Source: an uncultured Ellagibacter sp. (GTDB lineage: Bacteria > Actinomycetota > Coriobacteriia > Coriobacteriales > Eggerthellaceae). From it: DNA of 64,000 nt. The notes under the pieces were generated by a model. It did not search any database. It was given only the letters and a program-made list of their open reading frames with translations, and was not told where the DNA came from. Position 1 is the stretch's first letter, and the number at the start of each line of letters is the position of its first letter. The stretch spans positions 5,786-69,785 of the forward strand of contig NZ_CAKUAL010000002.1 in the NCBI RefSeq assembly GCF_934636505.1, written 5' to 3'. The position numbers and the translations under genes were made by a program. Shown here piece by piece: positions 37,543 through 45,714 of the stretch.

Positions 37543-37569
37543 CTTACCGAAATCTTACGGTTTTGTAAG
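37543..37569 (-). promoter_or_regulatory. Candidate response-regulator box upstream of the ABC genes
   Basis: CTTAC at 37543-37547 and 37554-37558 and GTAAG at 37565-37569 lie exactly 11 bases apart. Read on the minus strand this is CTTAC-N6-GTAAG-N6-GTAAG. Direct repeats on an 11-base step are typical for OmpR-type regulators. The box overlaps the stop codon of the kinase gene and precedes the ATPase gene. Confidence 0.55.
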
Positions 37570-38700
37570 GTTTGCCGCCAAGTCCATGCGCGTGCGGTCG
37601 AGCGGGAAGGTGAGCGCGATGGTCGTGCCCGCCCCCTCTTCCGAGGAAACACGCAGGCCAAGGCCCATTCTCTCGCAGGCGACAGCGGCAAGATAGAGCC
37701 CCATGCCCGTCGCTTTGTGGTGGGCGCGGCCCTGGCTTCCCGTAAATCCGCGATCGAACACGCGCGGCACGTCGGCGGCGGGAATGCCGTCGCCATCGTC
37801 GCTGATCAAAAGCTCGATGCAGCCGTCTTTCGTTCCCGCGTCCTTCACCGCGCCTTCGAAGCGAACGGTTTTCGCGCCGTACTTCGCCGAGTTCTCCAGA
37901 ACCTGTCCGATGATGAAATCGACCCATTTCGCGTCGGCGAACACCTCGAGCGTCTCGTCGATCGCGAAATCGAGCGAAACGCCCGCGCCGATGAGCGTGC
38001 GAGACCTCTGGCGGCATGCCTTGCGAGCGAGTGCCGCAAGGTTTAACTCCTCGATGGAGAAATCCTCGCTCAGAGTTGCCGATCTCGCGTAGTATAACGC
38101 CTGTTCGACGCGCGACTCGATGCGATCGAGGTCGCCGCGCACCTCATCGGCCCCAGGTCCGTGAAGGCTCGACAACGCAAGCTGGGCCGATGCGATGGGC
38201 GTCTTCGCCTCGTGAACCCACAGCTCGATGTAGTCGCGGTAATCCTTCATGTCGCGGGAGCGGGCGGCAAGCTCGTCCGAGGCAGCCTTGCCCTGCACGG
38301 CGAGCGCACGATAGGCCAGTGTTCCCTCCAACGTGCGCGGCTCGTCCAGAATCGACGAGAGGTAGCGCGCGTTGTCGGGCGAATTGCAAAAGTGGTCCAG
38401 CTGCTGGTAGAACTCGCGGTTGCGCGAGAAGCCAACGACGAGCACAATGCAGGCGAACAGGGCCTCGCAAAGGGAAACGAGCGCGATGGCGGAAACGTTC
38501 GAGCTGGTCACAGCCAAGATACCCGCAACAATGAGCATGAGGGCGACCATGCCGAACACGAACCCGGCGCGCGAGCGAAGATACGCCCCGAACGAGTACG
38601 CACACTCGATGCGGTCCTCGGCAGCGAACGGCGCAGGCTCAGGATCGCGGGGCGAACCAACGGCCGTGTGGTCGGGCTCTTCCCAATTCGTGCTGCTCAT
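37555..38700 (-). CDS. Intramembrane-sensing histidine kinase (BceS-type)
   Basis: 381 residues. Two spans (about 47-66 and 70-92) are separated by only a few residues, so there is no external sensor domain, as in BceS kinases that sense through their ABC partner. The phospho-acceptor is His163 in LWVHEAKTPIAS, followed by the N box (ENSAKYG), G1 (SDDGDGIPA), F box (FDRGFTGSQGR) and G2 (TGMGLYLA). Its start overlaps the regulator stop as ATGA, so the two are co-translated. Confidence 0.92.
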   Translation of the reverse strand: MSSTNWEEPDHTAVGSPRDPEPAPFAAEDRIECAYSFGAYLRSRAGFVFGMVALMLIVAGILAVTSSNVSAIALVSLCEALFACIVLVVGFSRNREFYQQLDHFCNSPDNARYLSSILDEPRTLEGTLAYRALAVQGKAASDELAARSRDMKDYRDYIELWVHEAKTPIASAQLALSSLHGPGADEVRGDLDRIESRVEQALYYARSATLSEDFSIEELNLAALARKACRQRSRTLIGAGVSLDFAIDETLEVFADAKWVDFIIGQVLENSAKYGAKTVRFEGAVKDAGTKDGCIELLISDDGDGIPAADVPRVFDRGFTGSQGRAHHKATGMGLYLAAVACERMGLGLRVSSEEGAGTTIALTFPLDRTRMDLAANLTKP

Positions 38701-39371
38701 CGAATCACATACCCCAGGCCGCGGCGGGTGGTGATGAAGTCGTCGGGTACGCCTGCGGACTCCAGGCTGCGGCGCAGGCGATTCACGTTCACCGTGAGCG
38801 TGTTGTCATCGACGAACGCGTCGGTTTGCCACAGCTCGTCCATCAGCTCGCTGCGCGAGATGATGGATCCCGCGTTCTCCATAAGGATGCGCAGAATCAG
38901 AAGCTCGTTGCGCGAGAGCTCCACGCGCTTGCCGCGATACGAGACCTCGGCCCGCACGCTGTCAAGGGAGACGCCGCCATGCTCGATTTGCCCGCGCGCC
39001 GAATCGGCTGACCCGCTGCGGGCGAGCGCGCGGTCGATGCGGGCAAGCAGCACAGCGGGACGGTAGGGCTTGACCACGTAGTCGTCGGCGCCGACGCTCA
39101 TGCTCATGACCTCGTCAAACTCGCTGTCCGAAGAGGTCAGCACGATGATGGGGACGTTGCTTTCCTGGCGAATCGCGCGGCAAATCTCGTGGCCGTACGC
39201 ACCGGGAAGCGAAAGGTCGAGCAGGATGCAGTCGGGGGCGGCAGCCAAAGCTTCGGCCGCGGCGTTCGCAAACGATTCGCAGCAAAGGCACTCGTGGCCC
39301 TTGAGCTGCAGCATGCGCACAAGATTCTCCCGTAGTGAGACGTCGTCTTCGACAATGAGCAAACGCGCCAT
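38697..39371 (-). CDS. OmpR-family response regulator (BceR-type)
   Basis: 224 residues. The receiver has acidic pair Glu8-Asp9-Asp10, phospho-acceptor Asp52 (LLDLSLPG), Thr/Ser in LTSSDS and Lys in VVKPYRP. The C-terminal winged helix (about 130-224) contains LSRNELLILRILMENAG and VNVNRLRRSLE, ending GLGYVIR. AAGGGGG precedes the ATG. Heads the regulator-kinase-ATPase-permease series. Its likely target box is at 37543-37569. Confidence 0.94.
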   Translation of the reverse strand: MARLLIVEDDVSLRENLVRMLQLKGHECLCCESFANAAAEALAAAPDCILLDLSLPGAYGHEICRAIRQESNVPIIVLTSSDSEFDEVMSMSVGADDYVVKPYRPAVLLARIDRALARSGSADSARGQIEHGGVSLDSVRAEVSYRGKRVELSRNELLILRILMENAGSIISRSELMDELWQTDAFVDDNTLTVNVNRLRRSLESAGVPDDFITTRRGLGYVIR

Positions 39372-39641
39372 TGGTCCCCCTTCGCGTCAATCGGATGAGC
39401 TGATGATAGCGCAACGGGAAGCCATCTGGCATTTCGTCATCGTACTGTAGCGCCGTTTTCGCGCTCTTGAGGCAGGGCGCCGTAAGCGCCGCCGCTATCG
39501 TTGCGATGCTGCAAAGTACGCAGGTGAACGCGCGCGACATGCATGTTTGGTCGTTTGTCGCGGGTCTTGGGAAGGTGTGGGGCGGCGAGATAGGAAGTCG
39601 GGTGAGCCGCCCCGCAGTTGGAAGGTAATGAACGGGAAGGT

Positions 39642-39701
39642 GGGCAAGCGCTTGCATAAGGAGGACACAGACGCTTGCCCGATGTGTTTCAGACCTCCTC
39701 A
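39642..39701. other. Interleaved stems: possible structured RNA or attenuator
   Basis: Stem 1: GGGCAAGCG (39642-39650) with CGCTTGCCC (39672-39680). Stem 2: GGAGGACACA (about 39660-39669) with TGTGT and CCTCC (39683-39699). They interleave, so they could form a pseudoknot or be mutually exclusive. The region lies in the 538-base spacer between divergent regulator and exonuclease genes. I see no coding sequence here, and nothing defined in 39372-39641. Confidence 0.4.
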
Positions 39702-39714
39702 AGTATAAGACATA

Positions 39715-39743
39715 TGCCAATAGATGACAAGCGCAAATTGGCA
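39715..39743. promoter_or_regulatory. Inverted repeat TGCCAAT-N15-ATTGGCA
   Basis: Perfect 7-base arms at 39715-39721 and 39737-39743, about 35 bases upstream of a TATACT box at 39777. The half-site spacing of about two turns suits a dimeric repressor or activator. Confidence 0.45.
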
Positions 39744-39793
39744 CTATTTCGCACATGTCGCACTACGCGCTCGCGCTATACTGATGCGACTAC

Positions 39794-39878
39794 GGGCGGC
39801 ATGCCTGCTGCAACTGCGGGCCGCGTGGCTGCTTGCGACTGCGGGCAGCGCTCCGCCGCGGTTGCAAGAGGCATGCCC
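39794..39878. repeat. Long imperfect inverted repeat before the exonuclease gene
   Basis: A left arm starting GGGCGGCATGCCTGC (39794-39819) pairs with a right arm CCGCGGTTGCA plus AGGCATGCCC (39856-39878), with small bulges. The arms flank a 36-base GC-rich centre. It would sit in the 5' leader of the exonuclease mRNA. Confidence 0.45.
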
Positions 39879-39910
39879 GCGCGTTGCTCCTCGCTTGGAA
39901 AGGTGAACCG

Positions 39911-40831
39911 ATGAGACTGATCTCGTGGAACGTGAACGGCCTGCGCGCCGTTATGAAGAAGGGCTTCGAGGACATCGTGGCCGAGTTCGACGCCGATGTC
40001 TTCGCCCTACAGGAGACAAAGCTCCAGGCGGGGCAGGCGACGCTCGATCTTCCCCAATACCTAGAGTTCTGGAGCTATGCCGAGCGGAAAGGCTACTCAG
40101 GGACGGCGGTCTTCACCAAGCGCGCGCCTCTGCAGGTGCTTCATGGGTTGGGCTCGGAGTACCTCGACACCGAGGGGCGCATCGTCGCGCTCGAGTTCCC
40201 CGAGTTCTGGTTTGTCGACGTGTACACGCCGAACGCGCAAAACGAGCTCGCCCGCATCGGGCATCGCATGGAGTGGGACGACGCGTTCCGCGACTTTTGC
40301 AAGGGGCTTGAAGAGGGCGTGCTTCCCGGGGATGTTCCCGTCGAGCGCGCCGATGCCGACGGGCTGGTCGTTCTCGGCTCCGATGCCCCCAAGGACACCC
40401 CGCGCCACCCGCTCGGGGCAGGGCACATGCCCAAAGAAGTGCTTCCCTTGACGCAGGCGGGGGAGACCGCCGCGCCGAAACCTGTCATCATGTGCGGCGA
40501 CTTCAACGTGGCACACAATGAAATTGATTTGAAGAATCCTGGTCCCAACAGGGGGAACGCGGGTTTCTCCGACGAGGAGCGCGGCAAATTCTCCGACTTG
40601 CTCGCCGCAGGCTTCACCGACACGTTCCGTACCCTTCATCCCGATACGACGGGCGCGTACTCGTGGTGGAGCTACCGTTTCAACGCGCGCAAGAACAACG
40701 CGGGGTGGCGCATCGATTACTTTTTGGTGAGCGACGGAATCGCCGACAAGGTGGAGGACGCGAGCATTTACAATGAAGTATTCGGAAGCGACCATTGCCC
40801 GGTGGGCATTGACATAGCACTGGAGGATTAA
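39911..40831 (+). CDS. Exonuclease III family DNA repair enzyme
   Basis: 306 residues from ATG 39911 (GAAAGG upstream). It belongs to the EEP nuclease fold of ExoA/XthA: MRLISWNVNGLRAV, LQETKLQ with metal-binding Glu, the YTPNA block, CGDFNVAH, SWWSYRFNARKNNAGWRIDY and SDHCPV. It cuts abasic sites and trims 3' ends in base excision repair. About 50 residues (VLPGDVPVERADADGLVVLG through the Pro-rich stretch before KPVIMCGDFN) are inserted relative to the usual 250-residue enzyme, between the third and fourth conserved blocks. folE starts six bases after its stop. Confidence 0.93.
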   Translation: MRLISWNVNGLRAVMKKGFEDIVAEFDADVFALQETKLQAGQATLDLPQYLEFWSYAERKGYSGTAVFTKRAPLQVLHGLGSEYLDTEGRIVALEFPEFWFVDVYTPNAQNELARIGHRMEWDDAFRDFCKGLEEGVLPGDVPVERADADGLVVLGSDAPKDTPRHPLGAGHMPKEVLPLTQAGETAAPKPVIMCGDFNVAHNEIDLKNPGPNRGNAGFSDEERGKFSDLLAAGFTDTFRTLHPDTTGAYSWWSYRFNARKNNAGWRIDYFLVSDGIADKVEDASIYNEVFGSDHCPVGIDIALED

Positions 40832-40837
40832 CAGCCT

Positions 40838-41419
40838 ATGGATACTCGGAAAATCGAAGAAGGCGTGCGCCTCATTCTCGAGGGCGTCGGCGAGGACCCC
40901 AATCGCGAAGGGCTGCGCGAGACGCCTGCCCGCGTGGCGCGCATGTACGAAGAGGTGTTCGCGGGGCTCGCGCAAGATCCCGCTGTCCACTTCGAGAAGA
41001 CCTTCGACGAGCACTGCAACGAGATGGTCCTCGTGCGCGACATCTCCTTCTACTCGATGTGCGAGCATCATCTTGTGCCCTTCTTCGGCAAGGCGCACAT
41101 CGGCTACATCCCCGCCGCGGACGGCCGCGTGTGCGGGCTCTCGAAGCTCGCGCGTCTCGTGGAAGTGTTCGCGAAGCGTCCTCAGGTGCAGGAGCGCCTG
41201 ACCGGGCAGATCGCCGATACCCTGGTGGAGCAGCTCCACCCGCAGGGTGTCATCGTGGTGCTCGAGGCTGAGCACATGTGCATGAGTATGCGCGGCGTGA
41301 AGAAACCGGGCAGCCGTACGGTCACGAGCGCGGTTCGCGGCGTGTTCGCGGGCTCGACGCCGGCTTCGCGCGCTTCTCGCAGCGAGGCCATGTCGCTTAT
41401 CCTTCGCGACGCTCGCTAG
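40838..41419 (+). CDS. folE: GTP cyclohydrolase I
   Basis: 193 residues. It opens the GTP imidazole ring to give dihydroneopterin triphosphate for folate synthesis. Zinc ligands Cys75 and His78 ([12 protein letters not shown]) and Cys148 ([11 protein letters not shown]) are present, with [19 protein letters not shown] and the C-terminal VTSAVRG. GGAGG stands upstream, overlapping the end of the exonuclease gene, so the two are co-transcribed. No other folate genes are in the window. Confidence 0.96.
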   Translation: MDTRKIEEGVRLILEGVGEDPNREGLRETPARVARMYEEVFAGLAQDPAVHFEKTFDEHCNEMVLVRDISFYSMCEHHLVPFFGKAHIGYIPAADGRVCGLSKLARLVEVFAKRPQVQERLTGQIADTLVEQLHPQGVIVVLEAEHMCMSMRGVKKPGSRTVTSAVRGVFAGSTPASRASRSEAMSLILRDAR

Positions 41420-41493
41420 GCGCAGCGCACGTCGCCGTCGGCGGGCAAATCGGGTAGTATGGGAACCACAAGAAACGGATGAAAGGTGCAACC

Positions 41494-41763
41494 ATGAAGT
41501 GCGTTATCTCTGTTCTGGGCAAGGACCGCAGCGGCATCGTCGCGGCGGTGGCGGTGGCGCTTGCGGAATGCGGCGCGAACATCGACGACATCAGCCAGAC
41601 CATCTTGAACGACATCTTCTCGATGACGATGCTCACCACGCTCGATACGGAGAAGGCCGACTTCGACACCGTGCAGGACAAGCTCAAGGCGGTAGGGGAG
41701 AATCTCGGCGTGCAGATCATCATCCAGCGCGAAGACGTCTTCCAGTACATGTACAAGATTTAG
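41494..41763 (+). CDS. ACT-domain protein, UPF0237 type
   Basis: 89 residues from ATG 41494 with GAAAGGTG 5-6 bases upstream. A single ACT domain: MKCVISVLGKDRSGIVAAVA, then CGANIDDISQTIL and a C-terminal strand. This family (related to GcvR) senses amino acids, and the gene is often followed by a PFL/UPF0210 gene. Here a terminator follows instead. The ligand and partner are unknown. Confidence 0.9.
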   Translation: MKCVISVLGKDRSGIVAAVAVALAECGANIDDISQTILNDIFSMTMLTTLDTEKADFDTVQDKLKAVGENLGVQIIIQREDVFQYMYKI

Positions 41764-41828
41764 AAAACGACACCTGAGCTGGGGTTCGCTTAGCTTCAAC
41801 CCACACTACGCCACATTGCGGCCATATC

Positions 41829-41865
41829 GCCCGTCGGGAAGATTGATTCTCGGCGGGCTTTCTTT
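41829..41865 (+). terminator. Terminator after the ACT gene
   Basis: GCCCGTCG (41829-41836) with CGGCGGGC (41851-41858), one G-T pair, followed by TTTCTTTTC. Confidence 0.8.
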
Positions 41866-41890
41866 TCGCCCGATTCTATTCGTCATTCAC

Positions 41891-41896
41891 TATAAT
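41891..41896 (+). promoter_or_regulatory. -10 box before the MoeA-like gene
   Basis: TATAAT in the context ACTATAATGGA, about 57 bases before the start codon. No clear -35 is visible. Confidence 0.45.
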
Positions 41897-41953
41897 GGAG
41901 CGTACGCGATAATCGTCGCAAGCTTGTGCTGCGGCACATGAACAGGAGGAACT

Positions 41954-43330
41954 ATGAGAGATCATTCCCAGCATATCCAGCTCTCTCGTGAGCAGGCGGT
42001 CTCGTCGATGCTCGAGGCCATGGATGCGGCACCTGCAGGTTTCGGGTGGGCGAACATCGCCGCGGGCGAGGATTTGCACAGCAGCGAGGTTGCTCGCAAA
42101 TGCTGCGAGCAGGTGGCGCTTGCCGATTCGGTGGGGCGCGTGCTCGCCTATGACGTGGTCTCTCGGTGCGACATGCCCTCCGCGCTCACGTGCGCGATGG
42201 ACTCGATCGCCCTGCACTGGTCCGATTTCGAGAACCTCGCGGAAGGCGAGCTGCCCGACACGAGCACATGGGTTCGCGGGGTGGATTGGCAGTTTGCGAA
42301 CACGGGCGTCGCGATGCCCGAAGGGTTCGACACCGCCATCGTCATCGAGCACGTGCAGGTGTCGGAAGACCAGCAGCACGTGACCATCGACGCCGCCCCC
42401 TCGAAGCAGGGTGCGGGCACGCGTCCTGCGGGCTCGACCATGAAGCGCGGCGATGTCCTCGCGACTGCCGGCACGGTCGTGACGCCCGACGTCGCGGCGC
42501 GCATGGGAACGGGCGACAATGCCGTGGTCCCCGTTGTCCGCAAGCCTCGCGTGGCCTTCATCCCCACGGGTAACGAGCTCGTTCCCGCAGGTATCCCCCT
42601 CGACCCGACGCGCGTCGATCAGTTTGCCGCCCGCGGCCGCAACTTCGAGACGAACAGCATCCTCGTGCGCGCGAAGGTGGAAGCGTGGGGCGGGCAGTTC
42701 GTTCCCTTCGACATCGTGTGCGACGAACGCCCCGAAATCGAGGCCGCCATCAAACGCGCATGCGAGGTCGCCGACATCGTCGTTCTGAATGCGGGCTCCT
42801 CGAAGGGCTCGGATGACTGGTCGTGCGAGGTCATGGAAGAGATGGGTCGCATGATCTGCCATCAGACGAATCACGGCCCGGGGCATCACAGCTCCTACGC
42901 CGTCGTCGACAACGTGCCCATTGTGGGCATCTCCGGTCCTTCGGGCGGCGCGTCGTTCACCCTTGACTTCTACCTGCGTCCGCTTATGCGCAAGTATTTG
43001 GGGCTTGATCCCATCGTGCCGAAGACGGCGGCCCGCTTGACCGAGGCGTTCCCGGCTCCGAAGCACGGCCCGGGCGCGAAGAACGGCAAACCTGCTGGTG
43101 AGGAGCGCCCACGCGAGCATCCCGACCATGCACCGGGAGAGCCGGAGTTCTTCGGCATCCGCCCTCTCCGCGTGGAGCCGAGCGCCGACGGTGTGCTCGA
43201 GGCGACGCCGATTGACGGTCGCCCCGGATCGAAGACGGCATGGGGAGCGAACGCTTTCACCATGATGGGCATGGGTCCCGGCATCGAGCCTCCCGCGGCA
43301 GGCGACATCATCGAGGTGGAGTTTCTCTAA
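41954..43330 (+). CDS. MoeA-like molybdopterin biosynthesis protein
   Basis: 458 residues; AGGAGG lies 6 bases before the ATG. It follows the MoeA domain order: N-terminal segment with ALADSVGRVLAYDVV and CDMPSALTCAMDSIAL (the family has PxxxxSxMDGYA), beta domain, the MogA-like domain with IPTGNELVPAG and LNAGSSKGSDDW, and a C-terminal beta domain. MoeA inserts molybdate into adenylated molybdopterin. The YA after MDG has become SI, and about 45 extra residues rich in P/G/K/E (about 365-410) precede the last domain. It may be a divergent paralogue rather than the main MoeA. Confidence 0.82.
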   Translation: MRDHSQHIQLSREQAVSSMLEAMDAAPAGFGWANIAAGEDLHSSEVARKCCEQVALADSVGRVLAYDVVSRCDMPSALTCAMDSIALHWSDFENLAEGELPDTSTWVRGVDWQFANTGVAMPEGFDTAIVIEHVQVSEDQQHVTIDAAPSKQGAGTRPAGSTMKRGDVLATAGTVVTPDVAARMGTGDNAVVPVVRKPRVAFIPTGNELVPAGIPLDPTRVDQFAARGRNFETNSILVRAKVEAWGGQFVPFDIVCDERPEIEAAIKRACEVADIVVLNAGSSKGSDDWSCEVMEEMGRMICHQTNHGPGHHSSYAVVDNVPIVGISGPSGGASFTLDFYLRPLMRKYLGLDPIVPKTAARLTEAFPAPKHGPGAKNGKPAGEERPREHPDHAPGEPEFFGIRPLRVEPSADGVLEATPIDGRPGSKTAWGANAFTMMGMGPGIEPPAAGDIIEVEFL

Positions 43331-43437
43331 CGCGCCTCGGCGACGCTTTCCCGCGTGGTGTTATACTTTCTTGCAATGATTAGCAGTTTGCAACGGCAAC
43401 CCGGCGCCCGAGGGGTGCAGGGAGGAAGGAGCGCGTT

Positions 43438-43866
43438 ATGTCTATGAACAAAGTGCTCGCTGCGGTGGATGCAACTGACGGCGGCCGCAAGGCGTTAGAG
43501 CTTGCGATCAGCGTGACCGAGAACAACCCTGATGCTGTCATCGACTTGGTGTACGTGGTGCCGATTCCCTTGCTCGACGATTCCCAGATGACGAGCTTCC
43601 GCTCCATCTTGGAAATGATGATGAACGACGGGAAAACGCTGCTCGAGAGGCTGGCTAGCGCTCACGAGGATGCGGCCGATCGCCTGAACCCGCTGCTCAT
43701 CACGGGAACGAACCCCGCTACCGAGATCGTGAAGTTGATCGATCAGGGCGACTACGACCTTGTCGTTATCGGCAACCGCGGGCTTTCGGGCATGAAGGAG
43801 TACATGGGAAGCGTCAGCCACAAGGTGCTGCACGGCTCGTCGGTGCCGGTGCTCATTGCCAAGTAA
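43438..43866 (+). CDS. Universal stress protein (UspA family)
   Basis: 142 residues. One Usp domain: NKVLAAVDATDGGRKALELA at the start and the ATP-binding IGNRGLSGMKEYMGSVSHKV near the end, matching G-2x-G-9x-G(S/T), so it should be the nucleotide-binding type. AAGGAG precedes the ATG. These proteins support survival under starvation or oxygen stress by unknown means. The next gene begins 28 bases later. Confidence 0.93.
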   Translation: MSMNKVLAAVDATDGGRKALELAISVTENNPDAVIDLVYVVPIPLLDDSQMTSFRSILEMMMNDGKTLLERLASAHEDAADRLNPLLITGTNPATEIVKLIDQGDYDLVVIGNRGLSGMKEYMGSVSHKVLHGSSVPVLIAK

Positions 43867-43893
43867 GTCATACTTCGAAACAAGGAGCGTTCT

Positions 43894-44808
43894 GTGAGCG
43901 AATCGAAAAGCGAGCAGGGCGGCATGGAAAAGGAGCGCGTGCGCAAAAACGCGCTCCTTTTGTTCAGCAAGCCGCCGATTCCGGGTTTGGTGAAAACCCG
44001 CCTGACCGTGCTGAAAGACGGTGTGTTCCAGCCTGAGGTTGCCTCGGGGCTCTACCATTGTATGCTCTTCGACGTGGTGGAAATCTGCTGCGCGGCGATG
44101 GCCGATTTGGAACGCGAAAGTGCCGAGCGGGCACGGGAAGCGCTCGCCGCGGGCGAGGAAGCGGTGCGCGATGAGTACGAGATGATCATCTCGACGACGC
44201 CCGAAAAGAACGTCGAGGTGATGCGAAAGCTGTTCTCCGATGCGGGACAATGGCCGCGCGAGCTGGTGTTTCTCTGCGACGAGGGTGCAAGTTTCGACGA
44301 ACATTACAACCAGGCGTTCGAGAAGACGTGGGAACGCGGCGCTGATTGCATCCTTTCTATGGGCGCCGATATGCCTGCGCTCACCAAGGCCGATGTGCGC
44401 GCAGGGTTCGACGCACTCCACAAGCTCGACGGGGTTGTGAGTGGCGGCATTGTGCTCGCTCCCGACCAGGAGATGGGCGTGTCGGTAATCGGTTGGACGC
44501 GCGAGACCAACTTCGACCATTCGGGCGTGTTCTACAACCAGGAGGGCCTCACGGTGCTTCCCGCCTATATCGACAAGGCGCGAAAGCAGGGGCTCCCTGC
44601 GCTTTACCTGCCGCCTATTCCCGACGTGGACACGATGGCCGACCTCATGCACAACATCACGCTCGTCGAGGCGCTCAACTACTGCGCGCAATACGACGAC
44701 GTTACGCCGCCGTGGCGCACGGCCCAGGCGCTCAAGGAGATGGGATGGGATGAAGTGCGCGTTCCCCCCAACGACCTGCACGATCCGCGAGAGGAAATCG
44801 ACAAATAG
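43894..44808 (+). CDS. DUF2064 GT-A-type nucleotidyl/glycosyltransferase-like protein
   Basis: 304 residues from GTG 43894 with AAGGAG 6 bases upstream. The opening NALLLFSKPPIPGLVKTRL is the DUF2064 signature (TIGR04282-like) at the nucleotide-binding end of a GT-A fold. ADCILSMGADMPALTKADV supplies the acidic metal site. The family includes enzymes placed in arsenosugar and polyprenyl-sugar pathways, but no arsenic genes are near, so the substrate is unassigned. A helical insertion of about 45 residues rich in E/A/R follows the first strand-helix. Confidence 0.8.
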   Translation: MSESKSEQGGMEKERVRKNALLLFSKPPIPGLVKTRLTVLKDGVFQPEVASGLYHCMLFDVVEICCAAMADLERESAERAREALAAGEEAVRDEYEMIISTTPEKNVEVMRKLFSDAGQWPRELVFLCDEGASFDEHYNQAFEKTWERGADCILSMGADMPALTKADVRAGFDALHKLDGVVSGGIVLAPDQEMGVSVIGWTRETNFDHSGVFYNQEGLTVLPAYIDKARKQGLPALYLPPIPDVDTMADLMHNITLVEALNYCAQYDDVTPPWRTAQALKEMGWDEVRVPPNDLHDPREEIDK

Positions 44809-44859
44809 AAAAACTGGGCGGGCGAAGAGTTGTCTCCCGCCTCGCGCAGCGTCGGCCCG

Positions 44860-44885
44860 TTCCGTCGGCTGTTAAGCCGACGGAA
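44860..44885. terminator. Hairpin overlapping the 3' end of the SpoU methyltransferase gene
   Basis: TTCCGTCGGCT (44860-44870) and AGCCGACGGAA (44875-44885) form a perfect 11-pair stem with loop GTTA. The loop holds part of the stop codon of the minus-strand gene. There is no T run. It separates two convergent genes. Confidence 0.45.
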
Positions 44886-45708
44886 CCACCAACTCCCAAA
44901 ACGCAACCGCGCTTGCCGCGGCGACGTTCAAGGAATCTACTTGGTGGTACATGGGAATCTTCACCGTGTAATCGCAGCGGGCGATGGTGCTTTCTGCCAA
45001 GCCGTCGCCTTCCGTGCCCAGCACGAGCGCAATCTTCTCGCATTCCTTCAGCTTCTCGTCGCGCAAGCTCACCGAGTCGTCGGAAAGCGCGAGCGCTGCC
45101 GTGGTGAAGCCGAGCTCGTGGAGCAAAGGGATGCCGGTTTGCGCCCAATCGTGGGCGTCTTCCCCGATGCGTGCCCAGGGAATCTGAAACACAGTGCCCA
45201 TCGATACGCGCACCGCGCGGCGATAGAGCGGGTCGTAACATGCCGGCGTGATCAGCACGGCGTCGACCCCGAGCGCCGCTGCCGAGCGGAAGATGGCCCC
45301 GACGTTCGTGTGGTTCGTGATGTCTTCTAAAACCGCGACAACGCGCGCGCCCTCGCACGCCTCGGCGACGCTTTTCGGGCGCGGTCGGCGAAAGGCCCCC
45401 AAGGCGCCGCGCGTCAGCTCGAATCCGCAGAGTTTCTCAAGTTCATCGTGGGGAGCGACAAACACGGGGATGGCGGGGTCGATCTGTTCGATGCGCTCGA
45501 CGATGCCCGCCATGGAGGGCATCCATTTCTCCTCCATGAGCAGCGACAACGGCTGCATTCCCCCTTCGAGGGCGCGCTCGATCACCTTCCTCGACTCGGC
45601 GATGAAGATGCCCTTTTCGGGCTCGAGTTTGTTGCGCAGCTGCGCTTCGGTGAGCCGTGCGTAGGCGTCGAGGCGCTCGTCCTCAAGCGTGTCGATTCTC
45701 ACAATCAT
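44872..45708 (-). CDS. SpoU/TrmH-family RNA 2'-O-methyltransferase
   Basis: 278 residues. An N-terminal RNA-binding substrate domain (about 1-105) precedes the SPOUT catalytic domain: motif 1 VLEDITNHTNVGAIFRSAAA, motif 2 LVLGTEGDGL and motif 3 IPMYHQVDSLNVAAASAVA. It methylates ribose 2'-OH in rRNA or tRNA; the exact site is not predictable. It lies six bases downstream of the isochorismatase gene and is probably co-transcribed with it. Confidence 0.9.
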   Translation of the reverse strand: MIVRIDTLEDERLDAYARLTEAQLRNKLEPEKGIFIAESRKVIERALEGGMQPLSLLMEEKWMPSMAGIVERIEQIDPAIPVFVAPHDELEKLCGFELTRGALGAFRRPRPKSVAEACEGARVVAVLEDITNHTNVGAIFRSAAALGVDAVLITPACYDPLYRRAVRVSMGTVFQIPWARIGEDAHDWAQTGIPLLHELGFTTAALALSDDSVSLRDEKLKECEKIALVLGTEGDGLAESTIARCDYTVKIPMYHQVDSLNVAAASAVAFWELVVPSA

Positions 45709-45714
45709 GATGGC

